A DNA stretch of 64,000 bases from Lysobacter arenosi (GCF_016613475.2 NZ_CP071517.1:3038001-3102000), one strand, 5' to 3'. Positions 17,362 through 26,869 are shown, counted from the first letter of the stretch. Made by a program: numbers and translations. The notes: generated from the letters alone by a model not told the origin.

Positions 17362-19881
17362 GTGAACGAGCAAGCCCGGCAAGCGCCCACCTTCCCGATC
17401 GACGAGCTGCTGCCGCGCATCCGCGACAGCCTGGCCGCGCATCCGCGCCTGGTCCTGGAGGCACCGCCGGGCGCCGGCAAGACCACGCAGGTGCCTCCGG
17501 CGCTGCTGGATGCGCCGTGGCTGGGTGGCCAGAAGATCGTGATGCTGGAGCCGCGTCGTGTGGCCGCGCGCGCCGCCGCCGGTTTCATGGCCCGGCAGCG
17601 CGGCGAGCCGGTGGGAGAGACGGTCGGCTACCGCATCCGCTTCGAGAACAAGGTGTCGGCGCGCACGCGCATAGAAGTCGTCACCGAAGGCATCCTGACG
17701 CGGATGCTGCAGGACGATCCGATGCTCGAAGGCGTCGGCGCGCTGCTGTTCGACGAATTCCACGAGCGCCACCTCGCCGCCGACCTCGGCCTGGCGCTGG
17801 CGCTGGACGTGCAGTCGGGCCTGCGCGAGGACCTGCGCATCGTGGTGATGTCGGCCACGCTCGATGGCGAACGGCTGGCCGCCTTCCTCGACGCACCGCG
17901 CCTGAGCAGCGCCGGACGCAGCTATCCGGTCACCGTCGCTCACTTCCCGGGGCGGCGCGAGGAGGCGCTCGAGCATCAGGCGCGCCGCGCCGTCGAACAG
18001 GCGCTGACGCAGCATCCCGGCGACGTGCTGGTGTTCCTGCCCGGGCAGCGCGAAATCGCCAGGGTGCAGGCGGCGCTGGAGGCGAGTGCGGCGTCGGCGA
18101 GCGCCGATATGCTCACCTTGCACGGCGAGCTACCGGTCGAACAGCAGTCGCGCGTGCTCCAGCCCGACCCGGACGGACACCGCCGCGTCGTGCTCGCCAC
18201 CAATGTCGCCGAATCGAGTGTCACGCTACCCGCTGTGCGCGTGGTGATCGACAGCGGCCAGGCGCGCGAACCCCGTTACGACCCCAACAGCGGCTTCGCC
18301 CGACTCGACGTGGTCACCATCGCCCAGGCCTCCGCCGACCAGCGTGCAGGCCGCGCCGGTCGCGTCGCCGAAGGCTGGGCGTACCGGTTGTGGCCCGAGT
18401 CGCAGCGCCTGGAACCGCAGCGCCGGGCGGAAATCGGACAGGTCGAACTGGCCGGCCTGGCGCTGGAACTGGCGGCGTGGGGCGATGCCAACCTGCGTTT
18501 CGTCGATGCGCCGCCCAGTGGCGCGCTCGCGGCCGCGCGCGAACTTCTTCAGCGCCTGGGCGCGCTCGACGGCGGCGCGATCACGCCGCTGGGCCGACGC
18601 ATGCTCGCACTGGGCACGCACCCGAGACTGGCAGCGATGCTGCTGGCGCCGACGCAGGCCAGCGAGCGTGCGCTGGCCTGCGATCTCGCCGCGCTGATCG
18701 AGGCGCGCGATCCCCTGCGCTCGCGCAGCGATGCGGTGGCCGAGCGCTGGCAGGCGCTGGCGGCGTTCCGTGTCGGTCGTGTCGGCGGCGATGCCTCGCG
18801 TTCGGCGCTGGCTGCCATCGACCAGGCCGCGAAGCAATGGCGCCGGCGTCTGCGCGTCGATGCACCGCCACCGGCTTCCGCGCCGCCGCACCTGCTTGGC
18901 GATCTGTTGCTGCATGCGTTCCCCGATCGCATCGCGCGCCAGCACCCGAGCGATCCGTATCGCTACCAGCTCGCCAACGGCCGCAGTGCAAAGCTGTTCG
19001 ATGACAGCGCGCTGTATGGCGAGCCGTGGATCGCGATCAGCGAGCTGCGCGATGACCCGCGCGATGCCCGTGTGATGCGCGCCGCACCCCTCGACGAACA
19101 GCGGCTGCGCAGTGATTTCCCCAAGCGCTTCGTCAGCGAGGACCGCGTCGTCTGGGACAGCGCATTGCGTGGGATAGCCGCCGTGCGCGAGCAGCGCTTC
19201 GACCGCATCGTCATCGACAGCCGGCCGCTGGCAAAACCCGACCCGTCGCGCTACGCCGATGCGCTGGTCGATGCCGTGCGCCAGCTCGGCCTGCAAGCGC
19301 TGCCGTGGACACCATCGCTGTCGCAATGGCGCGCACGCGTGCGCTGCCTGCGCGCCTCGCTGCCCGAACTCGAACTGCCCGACCTGTCGGACGACGCGCT
19401 GATGGCCACCGTGGAGCAGTGGCTCAAGCCCGTGCTCAGCGGCAAGACCCGTCTGGATGCGCTGTCGGAACAGGAACTGGGCGAAGCGTTGCGGTCGCAG
19501 CTCGACTGGTCATTGCGGCAGAAGATCGACGCACTGGCGCCGACGCGGATGGCAGTACCATCGGGCATGGAGCGGTCGATCGAGTACGCCTTCGACGATG
19601 CCGCCGACACGCCGGTGGCGCCGGTGCTGGCGGTGAAACTGCAGGAGCTGTTCGGCCTGGCCGACACGCCGCGCATCGCCGAAGGCCGCGTGCCGCTGAC
19701 GCTGCACCTGCTCTCGCCGGGCGGCAAGCCGCTGCAGATCACCCAGGACCTGCGCGGCTTCTGGGACCGCACCTATCCGGAAGTGAAGAAGGAAATGAAG
19801 GGTCGTTATCCCCGGCATCCGTGGCCCGACGACCCGTGGACGGCGGCGGCGACCCACCGCGCCAAACCCCGCGGCACGTGA
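17362..19881 (+). CDS. hrpB: ATP-dependent RNA helicase HrpB
   Basis: This DEAH/RHA-family helicase is about 839 residues from GTG 17362. It has motif I APPGAGKTTQVP, motif II DEFHERH, motif III SATLDGERLA, motif VI QRAGRAGR and the HrpB C-terminal domain ending with FWDRTYPEVKKEMKGRYPRHPWPDDPW, residues in line with the family. The start is uncertain: GTG 17305 is also in frame, but the sequence from NEQARQAPTFPIDELLP fits the family N-terminus better. E. coli HrpB has no clear phenotype, so the biological role is not settled. Confidence 0.92.
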   Translation: MNEQARQAPTFPIDELLPRIRDSLAAHPRLVLEAPPGAGKTTQVPPALLDAPWLGGQKIVMLEPRRVAARAAAGFMARQRGEPVGETVGYRIRFENKVSARTRIEVVTEGILTRMLQDDPMLEGVGALLFDEFHERHLAADLGLALALDVQSGLREDLRIVVMSATLDGERLAAFLDAPRLSSAGRSYPVTVAHFPGRREEALEHQARRAVEQALTQHPGDVLVFLPGQREIARVQAALEASAASASADMLTLHGELPVEQQSRVLQPDPDGHRRVVLATNVAESSVTLPAVRVVIDSGQAREPRYDPNSGFARLDVVTIAQASADQRAGRAGRVAEGWAYRLWPESQRLEPQRRAEIGQVELAGLALELAAWGDANLRFVDAPPSGALAAARELLQRLGALDGGAITPLGRRMLALGTHPRLAAMLLAPTQASERALACDLAALIEARDPLRSRSDAVAERWQALAAFRVGRVGGDASRSALAAIDQAAKQWRRRLRVDAPPPASAPPHLLGDLLLHAFPDRIARQHPSDPYRYQLANGRSAKLFDDSALYGEPWIAISELRDDPRDARVMRAAPLDEQRLRSDFPKRFVSEDRVVWDSALRGIAAVREQRFDRIVIDSRPLAKPDPSRYADALVDAVRQLGLQALPWTPSLSQWRARVRCLRASLPELELPDLSDDALMATVEQWLKPVLSGKTRLDALSEQELGEALRSQLDWSLRQKIDALAPTRMAVPSGMERSIEYAFDDAADTPVAPVLAVKLQELFGLADTPRIAEGRVPLTLHLLSPGGKPLQITQDLRGFWDRTYPEVKKEMKGRYPRHPWPDDPWTAAATHRAKPRGT

Positions 19882-19903
19882 TCGTCTCGCTACACTCGGC
19901 GGC

Positions 19904-20938
19904 ATGACGTCACCGCTGGACGATCCGGGTTTCCTGCCCTTCAAGCTCGACCTGGTCGGGCGTCGCCTGCTGTGGCTGCGACTGGATGCGGCGCAGCGAC
20001 GTGATGCGGCGTTCCTCGACGATCGCGCGCTGCCGGCCAACGCCGAGGGCGGCTGGATGCCGCTCGATGCCGTGCTCGCCCGCGATGCGGATGCCGCACA
20101 CGCAGACGCCCGCAAGCCGGCCGACGCGATCTTCCATATCGGCCACTGCGGCTCGACCCTGCTCAGCCGGTTGCTCGACAGCTGGCCACAGGTGCAGGGA
20201 CTGCGCGAGCCGTTGCCGTTGCGCACGCTGGCCGAGGCCTGGCCCGGGTTGAATACGCCGCAGTCGCGCCTGTCCGCCGCGCAGGCATCGCAGCTGCTGC
20301 GCCTGCTGTGGTCGCGCTGGTCGCAAACACTGCCGCCGCAGACCCGCAGCGTGGTCAAGGCCACCAGCAGCTGCAACGGCCTGATCGCGCCGCTGCTTGC
20401 ACTGCATCCGACGATGCGTGCCGTGCTGCTCGACATGCCGCTGCGGCCCTACCTGGCGACGCTGCTCAAATCGCCGGCGTCGGTGCTGGACGCGGCCAAT
20501 GCCGCCGGCGAGCGCCTGCACGACCTGCACGCACGCGGCTACGCCGATGGCATCGCCCTGCATGCATTGAGCCTGCCGCAGCAATGCGCAATGGGTTGGC
20601 TGGCCGAGCGGATCCGATTCGCTGCCATCGCGAACGGTGACCACGCGGCACGCGTGCTGCGCGTGGACTTCGACGCGTTGCTGACGCAGCCGCGCGAGCA
20701 GCTCCATCGAGTGGCCGATCACCTCGGCCTAGATCCGGAAGGTGTCGATCAGGCGATGACCTCACCGGCCTGGGGTCGCTACTCGAAGGCGCAGGCGCAC
20801 GACTACAGCCGTGATGATCGTGCCCACGATCTTGCGCTGGCGATGCAGCGGCACGGGCCCGAGATCGCCGAAGGGCAGGCGTGGGTGGAGGCGCTGCTGC
20901 AACAGCATCCGCGCCTGCGCGACGTTGCCGTCGCCTAG
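19904..20938 (+). CDS. Sulfotransferase-like P-loop protein
   Basis: The 344-residue protein has a P-loop-like motif HIGHCGSTLLSRLLD at about residues 82-96, which matches the PAPS 5'-phosphosulphate-binding loop of sulfotransferases. A second element, VLLDMPLRPYLATLL, fits the 3'-phosphate-binding region. The C-terminal WGRYSKAQAHDYS segment resembles the end of such proteins. It is not close to any characterised sulfotransferase I know, and the acceptor is unknown. It is convergent with a PKHD-type dioxygenase, their stops five bases apart. Confidence 0.65.
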   Translation: MTSPLDDPGFLPFKLDLVGRRLLWLRLDAAQRRDAAFLDDRALPANAEGGWMPLDAVLARDADAAHADARKPADAIFHIGHCGSTLLSRLLDSWPQVQGLREPLPLRTLAEAWPGLNTPQSRLSAAQASQLLRLLWSRWSQTLPPQTRSVVKATSSCNGLIAPLLALHPTMRAVLLDMPLRPYLATLLKSPASVLDAANAAGERLHDLHARGYADGIALHALSLPQQCAMGWLAERIRFAAIANGDHAARVLRVDFDALLTQPREQLHRVADHLGLDPEGVDQAMTSPAWGRYSKAQAHDYSRDDRAHDLALAMQRHGPEIAEGQAWVEALLQQHPRLRDVAVA

Positions 20939-20942
20939 CGGA

Positions 20943-21608
20943 TCAGGTGTCGGCCCACATCCGGAACAGATTGGTCCGCAGCGATTCCAGCAGCACCTGC
21001 AGACGCTGGCGGTCGCCACCGCTGGCAGCCAGTGCCCGCGCTTCTTCCAGCTGCACCAGCAGTTCGCGCTGGCCGCTGTCGGCGACCCAGCTCTGCAGCC
21101 ATGTGATCGCCGCCAGGCGCACGCCACGCGTGACCGGCGTGACGCGATGGATGGTGGTGGACGGATACAGGATCGCGCTGCCGGGCTCGAGCTTGTAGGA
21201 CAGCTCCTGCGCGCCCAGCTGGATGGTCAGTTCGCCGCCGTCGTAGTCGCCCGGCTCATTGAGGAACACCGTGCACGACAGATCGCTGCGCATCGGCGGC
21301 GTCGACGGGAACAGCGCCTCGTCGACATGCCAGCCGTAGTTCATGCCCGGCTCGTAGCGCACGACCGTGGTCCGCGCCATCGTCCGTGGCTGCGCGAACA
21401 CGCGCAGCTCCGGATAGCGCATCAGTGCATCGCGGGCGATCTGGGCGATGCGGGCATTGGCCGGATCCTCCTGCGGCGCCTGCAGGTTCTGCTTCACCGA
21501 CGAGTCGGGATTGGTGATGCGGCCGTCGCCGAAGCGCACCTGCGGCAACAACTCGCGCACCGCCTGAAGTTCGGCGGCGGAGAGCACGTTGGGCAACACT
21601 CGGATCAT
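20943..21608 (-). CDS. Fe(II)/2-oxoglutarate-dependent dioxygenase, PKHD type (PiuC/YbiX-like)
   Basis: The 221-residue protein has the iron ligands His94 and Asp96 (WHVDEALF) and distal His154 (TIHRVTPVTRGVR), with Arg161 or Arg164 placed to bind 2-oxoglutarate. The N-terminal MIRVLPNVLS and the region LSCTVFLNEPGDYDGGEL are typical of the PiuC/YbiX prolyl-4-hydroxylase-like family. I chose ATG 21608; the longer frame from 21653 adds 15 residues without support. PiuC usually neighbours the siderophore receptor PiuA; no receptor is adjacent here. The substrate is unknown. Confidence 0.88.
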   Translation of the reverse strand: MIRVLPNVLSAAELQAVRELLPQVRFGDGRITNPDSSVKQNLQAPQEDPANARIAQIARDALMRYPELRVFAQPRTMARTTVVRYEPGMNYGWHVDEALFPSTPPMRSDLSCTVFLNEPGDYDGGELTIQLGAQELSYKLEPGSAILYPSTTIHRVTPVTRGVRLAAITWLQSWVADSGQRELLVQLEEARALAASGGDRQRLQVLLESLRTNLFRMWADT

Positions 21609-21750
21609 GGCGGACCGCGCTGGAGCGAACGAGGCAATGGCCATGATCGGCATTCAGCCACGAGCCGGCAACCTCGCGTCCCGCTCACGCCGCTTCAACG
21701 AACCGGCGTGGACACTGCACCCCTGTCACCGTTTCCCCGGGTTATCCACG

Positions 21751-22107
21751 ATGAGCAAGCTCTCCGACCTGCCCGAACGCGCCCTGGAACTGGCTTCCGC
21801 GGTCAGCGACAACATCCGCCATGCCGTGCCCGGCGTCACCCAGCAGGCCGGCAAGTGGCTCGAAACCGGTGCCAAGCTCGGCGTGGTCAAGAGCGGCGTG
21901 CAGGTGGCGGGCAAGTTCGCGCGCCGCAATCCGGTGCTGGTCGCCGCTGCCGTCGCTGGCGCCGGCCTGCTCTGGTATGCGGCCAAGCGACGCGCCCGCC
22001 AGGCCGAGAACGGCGAAGCGATCGAAGGCTCCTCGCGCCGGGTCGAGGCGCAGCGCAGCACCAAGCGGCCCGCCCCGCGCCGCAGCCGCCGCGTCGAAAG
22101 CCAATAG
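21751..22107 (+). CDS. Hypothetical membrane-anchored basic protein
   Basis: The 118-residue protein begins MSKLSDLPERALELASAV, has one hydrophobic segment (NPVLVAAAVAGAGLLWYAAK, about 67-86), and ends in a tail rich in Arg, Ala and Ser. Short amphipathic stretches precede the membrane segment. The layout resembles small inner-membrane proteins of the ElaB/YqjD sort, but I cannot assign it to that family. The stop lies three bases from the convergent sensor kinase gene. Confidence 0.6.
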   Translation: MSKLSDLPERALELASAVSDNIRHAVPGVTQQAGKWLETGAKLGVVKSGVQVAGKFARRNPVLVAAAVAGAGLLWYAAKRRARQAENGEAIEGSSRRVEAQRSTKRPAPRRSRRVESQ

Positions 22108-22109
22108 CC

Positions 22110-23228
22110 CTACAAGCTGATCGGCGCCGCTTCCGGCAACTCGATGATGAAGCGCGAGCCGCCGTGGCGGCGCGGTTCGTACCAGAGCTGGCCGCCGGCA
22201 TTGGCGATGATGCGCTTGGCCAGCGACAGGCCCAGGCCATTGGACAGGCCGTCGGCGTCGGTGCCTTCGTGCAGCCGCACGAACGGTTTGAACAGCTCGC
22301 GCTGGCGGTCGGCCGGAATGCCCGGTCCGCGGTCGGCGACGATCAGCTGCCAGTAGCCCGGCGCACCGCTGCGCGCGGTCAATAGCAGCTCGCAGTCGGG
22401 CGCGTACTTCATCGCATTGGTCACCAGGTTCTCGCTGACCTGGCGCAGCACGCGCGGGTGGATCGCGACTTCGGCGCGGCCGGCCGGCGGTCGCAGGTCG
22501 ATGCGGATGCCGCGGGCTTCCAGCTGGATTTCGTAGCGCTGCAGCAGCCATTCCAGCGTCTCGCCGACGTCGGCGCGCTCGGCGGGAAACTCCTGCTTGA
22601 GCCGCCCGGCCTGGCTTTCCAGGTAATGGCGGATGTAGCCCAGGGCGTCGTCGGCGCTCTCGTGGATCATCTGCAGGTAGCGCGGCACCCGCTCGGGCTT
22701 GCACACGCCACTGCGCAGCAGCTCGCCGGCGAACAGCACGCTGCTGAGCGGATTCTTGAGGTCGTGGGCGACGAGGTTGACCAGTTCCTCGCGCTCGCGG
22801 GCAACGCGCTCGAGGCGGTCGCGAGTCAGCTTCAGGCCCACGTGGGCGTTGACCCGGGCCAGCAGCTCTTCGGGCAGGAACGGCTTGGTGACGTAATCGA
22901 CCACGCCGGCGTCGAAGGCGCGCAGCAGCAGGTCGCGGTCGTGGGCGGCGGTAACGAAGACCACCGGCACCTGCAACGGACCCAGGTCGTGCAGCGAGGC
23001 CAGCACGTCGAAGCCGTCCATGCCGGGCATCATCATGTCGAGCAGGATCAGGTCGGGTGGCGATTCGACGTAGCGCTGCAGCGCTTCCTCGCCGCTGCCA
23101 GCGGTGATCACCTCGTAGCCCTGGCGGACGAGGAGGGTTCCGACCACGCGCAGGTTCACGTTCTGGTCGTCAACGACCAGGATGCGTCCCGATGTGTTCG
23201 GGCCTGCGTTGCTTGTTGCCATGGCCAT
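22110..23228 (-). CDS. Response regulator-histidine kinase fusion protein
   Basis: The 372-residue protein carries an N-terminal receiver domain (phosphoacceptor Asp64 in LLDMMMPGMDG, Lys115 in TKPF) followed by a HisKA dimerisation domain (His155 in VAHDLKNPL) and a HATPase domain (N box SENLVTNAMKYAP, G1 DRGPGIP, G2 GLGLSLAKRII). There is no membrane or sensor domain, so it is cytosolic and probably receives phosphate from another kinase or is phosphorylated in cis. I chose ATG 23228; ATG 23222 is an alternative two codons in. No cognate output regulator is nearby. Confidence 0.88.
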   Translation of the reverse strand: MAMATSNAGPNTSGRILVVDDQNVNLRVVGTLLVRQGYEVITAGSGEEALQRYVESPPDLILLDMMMPGMDGFDVLASLHDLGPLQVPVVFVTAAHDRDLLLRAFDAGVVDYVTKPFLPEELLARVNAHVGLKLTRDRLERVAREREELVNLVAHDLKNPLSSVLFAGELLRSGVCKPERVPRYLQMIHESADDALGYIRHYLESQAGRLKQEFPAERADVGETLEWLLQRYEIQLEARGIRIDLRPPAGRAEVAIHPRVLRQVSENLVTNAMKYAPDCELLLTARSGAPGYWQLIVADRGPGIPADRQRELFKPFVRLHEGTDADGLSNGLGLSLAKRIIANAGGQLWYEPRRHGGSRFIIELPEAAPISL

Positions 23229-23462
23229 GCGTCCGTGTCCCCGTGGCGGCGACGTCCCCTCTCGCGCCGCGGCAGCATCGGCCCAGACGTTAGCAGAAAC
23301 CCGCCTGATTGCGTGCATTTGACACCCCATCGCCCGCAATCCAGTGCCGGCATCGGTCGACATCCGGTCATGATCCGCAACACGGCGTTGCGGGATGCGT
23401 CTGCCCCAACGACCACAACGCGCCGCATCATGTAACACCCTACTCCTGCCGCGACCCCCCCA

Positions 23463-24416
23463 ATGCGCCAGTCCCTCCGCCCGCTCGGCCGTTCGTCGCT
23501 GCAGGTCGCCCCGCTTGCCTTCGGCGGCAACGTGTTCGGATGGAGCGCCGACGAGGCGACGTCCTTCGCCCTGCTGGACGCCTTCGTCGAGACCGGCTTC
23601 GACCTGGTCGACACGGCCGACTCGTACTCGTACTGGGTCCCGGGCAACCAGGGCGGCGAATCGGAGACGATCCTCGGCCGCTGGTTCAAGCGCAGCGGCA
23701 AGCGCGACCGGGTCACCGTGGCCACCAAGCTGGGCAAGTGGGAGCGCCATCGCGGGCTGTCGCCGGGCAACATCCAGGCCGCGGTCGAGGGTTCGCTGCA
23801 GCGCCTGCAGACCGACGTGATCGACCTCTACCAGGCCCATGCCGACGACCCCGACACGCCCCTGGTCGAAACCCTGGGTGCCTTCTCGCGGCTGATCGAC
23901 CAGGGCAAGGTGCGGGTGATCGGGGCATCCAACTACAGCGCCGCGCGCCTGGCGCAGGCGCTCGACACCGCCGAGCGCCACGGCTTGCCGCGCTACGAAT
24001 GCCTGCAGCCGGAGTACAACCTGCATGACCGCGCCGGCTACGAATCGGAACTGGAGCCGCTGGTGCTCGCCCACGGCATCGCCGTGATTCCTTATTACTC
24101 GCTGGCCAGCGGCTTCCTCAGCGGCAAGTACCGCAGCGCCGCCGACATCGGCAAGAGCGCCGCCCGTGCCGGCGCCATCGGCAAATACCTCAACCCCAAG
24201 GGGCTGCGGATCCTGCAGGCATTGGACGATGTCGCCGCCAGCCATGGCGCGACGCCGGCACAGGTGGCGCTGGCCTGGCTGATGGCAAGACCGTCGATCA
24301 CCGCGCCCATCGCCAGTGCCACCAGCGTGGCGCAGCTGCATGAACTGCTGGCGGCGGCGCGGCTGTCGCTGACACCGGCGCAGATCGCCCAGCTCGATGG
24401 CGCCAGCGCCGAATGA
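23463..24416 (+). CDS. Aldo/keto reductase
   Basis: The 317-residue TIM-barrel oxidoreductase uses NADPH to reduce aldehydes or ketones. The catalytic set is visible: Asp in LVDTADSYSYW, Tyr in the same segment, Lys in VATKLGKW and His in LYQAHADDP. VIGASNYSAARL and the C-terminal APIASATSVAQL are typical of the AKR family near YajO/YghZ-type proteins. The stop overlaps the start of the EamA transporter gene by four bases (ATGA), so the two are coupled. The substrate is unknown. Confidence 0.88.
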   Translation: MRQSLRPLGRSSLQVAPLAFGGNVFGWSADEATSFALLDAFVETGFDLVDTADSYSYWVPGNQGGESETILGRWFKRSGKRDRVTVATKLGKWERHRGLSPGNIQAAVEGSLQRLQTDVIDLYQAHADDPDTPLVETLGAFSRLIDQGKVRVIGASNYSAARLAQALDTAERHGLPRYECLQPEYNLHDRAGYESELEPLVLAHGIAVIPYYSLASGFLSGKYRSAADIGKSAARAGAIGKYLNPKGLRILQALDDVAASHGATPAQVALAWLMARPSITAPIASATSVAQLHELLAAARLSLTPAQIAQLDGASAE

Positions 24417-25408
24417 ACCGTCCCGCTGACGCCATCGCTCTCCACGACCCGGCCGCGCGTCGCGCTCGCAAGGTCGGCTTCACCCTGGCTGCGGTCGGCG
24501 CGGTGCTGTTCTCGGCCAAGGCGATCCTCGCCAAGTTCCAGTATCGCTACGGCATCGATGCGCTCGACGTGCTGGCGCTGCGCATGCTGATGTCGCTGCC
24601 GCTGTTCGTGATCCTCGGCATCCACGAATCGCGGCGGCCCGGCCGGACGCCGATGAGCCGTCGCGATTTTGGCCTGATCCTGATCCTGGGCGTGCTCGGC
24701 TACTACCTCTCCAGCCTGTTCGACTTCTGGGGGCTGGAGTACGTGCCGGTGTCATTGGAGCGGCTGATCCTGTTCCTCAATCCGACCTTCGTGCTGCTGA
24801 TCGGCGTATTCGCCTTCGGCCGCAAGGTCGCGCGCAAGGAATGGATCGCGCTGGCGGTGAGTTACGCCGGCGTCGCCCTGGTCTTCGTCGAGAACCTGCG
24901 CGTGCAGGGCGAGCACGTGCTGTTCGGCAGCGGCCTGGTGCTGCTGGCCGCGCTGAGCTATGCGCTGTACCTGGCGATGTCGGGCCAGCTGATCCAGCGC
25001 ATCGGTTCGCTGCGGCTGGTGGCGTATGCGATGTGCGTGTCGACCGCGGCGACGGTGATCCACTACCTGCTGCTGCGCGACCCGATGCACCTGCTGCAGC
25101 TGCCCACGCCGGTGTACTGGCTGGCACTCATCAACGCGATCTTCTGCACGTTCCTGCCGGTGACCTTCACCATGGGCGCAGTGGCGCGACTGGGCGCCGG
25201 ATCGGCGGCGCAGATGTCGGTGATCGGGCCGGTGTCGCTGGTGTTCCTCGGTGCCTGGCTGCTCGGCGAACCGATCACGGCAGTGCAGCTGGTCGGCACC
25301 GCGGTGGTGCTCAGCGGTGTGCTGCTGCTGACGAGACCGGGGGCGAACTCGGTGCCGGTGGCGAACTTTCCCGCCGACACCGATCCGCGCGAAGAAACGC
25401 GGGGCTGA
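24413..25408 (+). CDS. EamA/DMT family transporter
   Basis: The 331-residue membrane protein has about ten hydrophobic segments in two EamA repeats, for example DVLALRMLMSLPLFVILGI and ARLGAGSAAQMSVIGPVSLVFLGAWLLGEP. The second repeat ends with the family motif GEPITAVQLVGTAVVLSGVLLL. Such proteins usually export metabolites or amino acids. Start ATG 24413 overlaps the aldo/keto reductase stop, suggesting the transporter handles the product or substrate of that enzyme. Confidence 0.85.
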   Translation: MNRPADAIALHDPAARRARKVGFTLAAVGAVLFSAKAILAKFQYRYGIDALDVLALRMLMSLPLFVILGIHESRRPGRTPMSRRDFGLILILGVLGYYLSSLFDFWGLEYVPVSLERLILFLNPTFVLLIGVFAFGRKVARKEWIALAVSYAGVALVFVENLRVQGEHVLFGSGLVLLAALSYALYLAMSGQLIQRIGSLRLVAYAMCVSTAATVIHYLLLRDPMHLLQLPTPVYWLALINAIFCTFLPVTFTMGAVARLGAGSAAQMSVIGPVSLVFLGAWLLGEPITAVQLVGTAVVLSGVLLLTRPGANSVPVANFPADTDPREETRG

Positions 25409-25414
25409 GCGTTC

Positions 25415-25948
25415 CTAGATTTCGCGCCACTGGCCGGGGGCGAGATCACCGAGCCGGTAGGGCCCGATCGCCACGCGCACCAGGCGCAATGTCGGCAGGC
25501 CGACCGCGGCGGTCATGCGCCGTACCTGGCGGTTGCGGCCTTCGCTGATTGCGATCTCGAGCCAGGCATCGGGCACGGTCTTGCGAAAGCGCACCGGCGG
25601 ATCGCGCGGCCATAGCGTTGGCCCCTCGATTCGCCGCGCCTGCGCCGGACGCGTCGGTCCATCGTTGAGCACGACACCGCGCGCGAGCATCGCGACCTGT
25701 TCGTCCGTCGGATCGCCTTCGACCTGCACCCAGTAGGTCTTGGGCTGCTTGTGGCGCGGATCGGTCAGGCGATGCGCCAGCGTGCCGTCATCGGTGAGCA
25801 GCAGCAGGCCTTCGCTGTCGTGGTCGAGGCGGCCGGCGGCATAGACCTGCGGCGGCAGGCCGAAACCCGCCAGCGTCGGTCGCGGCGGGGTGCTGCGGTC
25901 GGTGAACTGGCACAGCACGCCATAGGGTTTGTTGAAGGCGATCAGCAT
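25415..25948 (-). CDS. rluE: 23S rRNA pseudouridine synthase, RluE-like
   Basis: The 177-residue protein is a single-domain RsuA/RluB/RluE-family pseudouridine synthase with no N-terminal S4 domain. It starts LIAFNKPYGVLCQF and has the catalytic-Asp motif GRLDHDSEGLLLLTDDG, and the GRNRQVRRM motif. The absence of S4 and the short length favour RluE, which modifies U2457 of E. coli 23S rRNA. It is convergent with the EamA gene. Confidence 0.88.
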   Translation of the reverse strand: MLIAFNKPYGVLCQFTDRSTPPRPTLAGFGLPPQVYAAGRLDHDSEGLLLLTDDGTLAHRLTDPRHKQPKTYWVQVEGDPTDEQVAMLARGVVLNDGPTRPAQARRIEGPTLWPRDPPVRFRKTVPDAWLEIAISEGRNRQVRRMTAAVGLPTLRLVRVAIGPYRLGDLAPGQWREI

Positions 25949-25993
25949 GCGTGCAGGCGCGGGAAGCGGAGGCCGCTTCCCGCGCTGTCGAGG

Positions 25994-26869
25994 TCACTTC
26001 GCCTTGCGGAACCGCAGCGTCATCCGATCGCTTTCACCGATGGCCTTGTACTTGGCGTCATCGGCGGCGTCGTGGCGGTTGACCGGCGGCAGCGTCCACA
26101 CACCGTTGGGATGGTCGGTGGTGTCCTTGGCGTTGGCGTTGATCTCGCTCTTTTCATCGAGCACGAAACCGGCGCCCTGGGCGAGCTGGATCACCAGCGC
26201 TTCGGTCAGGTAGCCCGACTTCTTCTGAGCATCCAGGCTGGCGTCCGGCTTGGCGCGATGGTCGACCACGCCGAGCGTGCCGCCCGGCTTGAGGACATCG
26301 TGGAATGCCTTGAAGTAGGCCTCGGCATTGCCGTCGCTGACCCAGTTGTGGGCGTTGCGGAAGGTCAGCACGGTATCGGCCGAGCCGGCCGGGCCGAAGT
26401 TCGGCGCCTTCGGATCGAACACGCGCACTTCCGGCGTGCCGTAGACGGCGGCGTTGCCGGCGAACTTGCCGCGCAGGGTCTTGTTGAGGTCGTAGCGGTA
26501 CTTGGGCTGGCCGGGGATCGCGTCGTCCCAGACCGCGGCGACATAGTGGCCGCCGTTCTTCAGGTACGGCGCGAGGATCTCCGAATACCAGCCGCCGCCC
26601 GGGGTGATCTCGATGACGGTCTGCTGCGGCGCCACGCCGAAGAAGGCCAGCGTCTCGCGCGGGTGGCGATACTGGTCGCGCACGACATTGCGCGGATCAC
26701 GGTTGCTGCCGGCGATGGCGGCATCGAGGGCGGCGCTGTTGTCCGGCTTGGCGCTCGCGCCAGCGGCGGCGGCCGCTTCGGTGGTGGAGTCGTGCGCGCT
26801 GCTGGCGCAGCCGGCAAGTGCGACGGACATCAGGCTGGACAGCAGGACGACGGGCAGCGTGCGTTTCAT
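25994..26869 (-). CDS. Exported SAM-methyltransferase-like lipoprotein
   Basis: The 291-residue protein has a lipoprotein signal ending VALAGC (Cys21) at the start I chose, ATG 26869. The rest is a class I methyltransferase fold: motif I VIEITPGGGWYSEIL, a mid-region VLTFRNAHNW and VLKPGGTLGVVDHR. Lipoprotein export would place it where S-adenosylmethionine is not normally available, so methyltransferase activity is questionable; related exported proteins occur in other Proteobacteria. It is followed downstream by rluE and preceded by a LysR gene on the same strand. Confidence 0.78.
   Translation of the reverse strand: MKRTLPVVLLSSLMSVALAGCASSAHDSTTEAAAAAGASAKPDNSAALDAAIAGSNRDPRNVVRDQYRHPRETLAFFGVAPQQTVIEITPGGGWYSEILAPYLKNGGHYVAAVWDDAIPGQPKYRYDLNKTLRGKFAGNAAVYGTPEVRVFDPKAPNFGPAGSADTVLTFRNAHNWVSDGNAEAYFKAFHDVLKPGGTLGVVDHRAKPDASLDAQKKSGYLTEALVIQLAQGAGFVLDEKSEINANAKDTTDHPNGVWTLPPVNRHDAADDAKYKAIGESDRMTLRFRKAK

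Noticed and set aside
21741..21750. TTATCCACG, a DnaA-box-like sequence
   Set aside because: Only one copy, far from rpmH and with no cluster or AT-rich region, so no origin is claimed.
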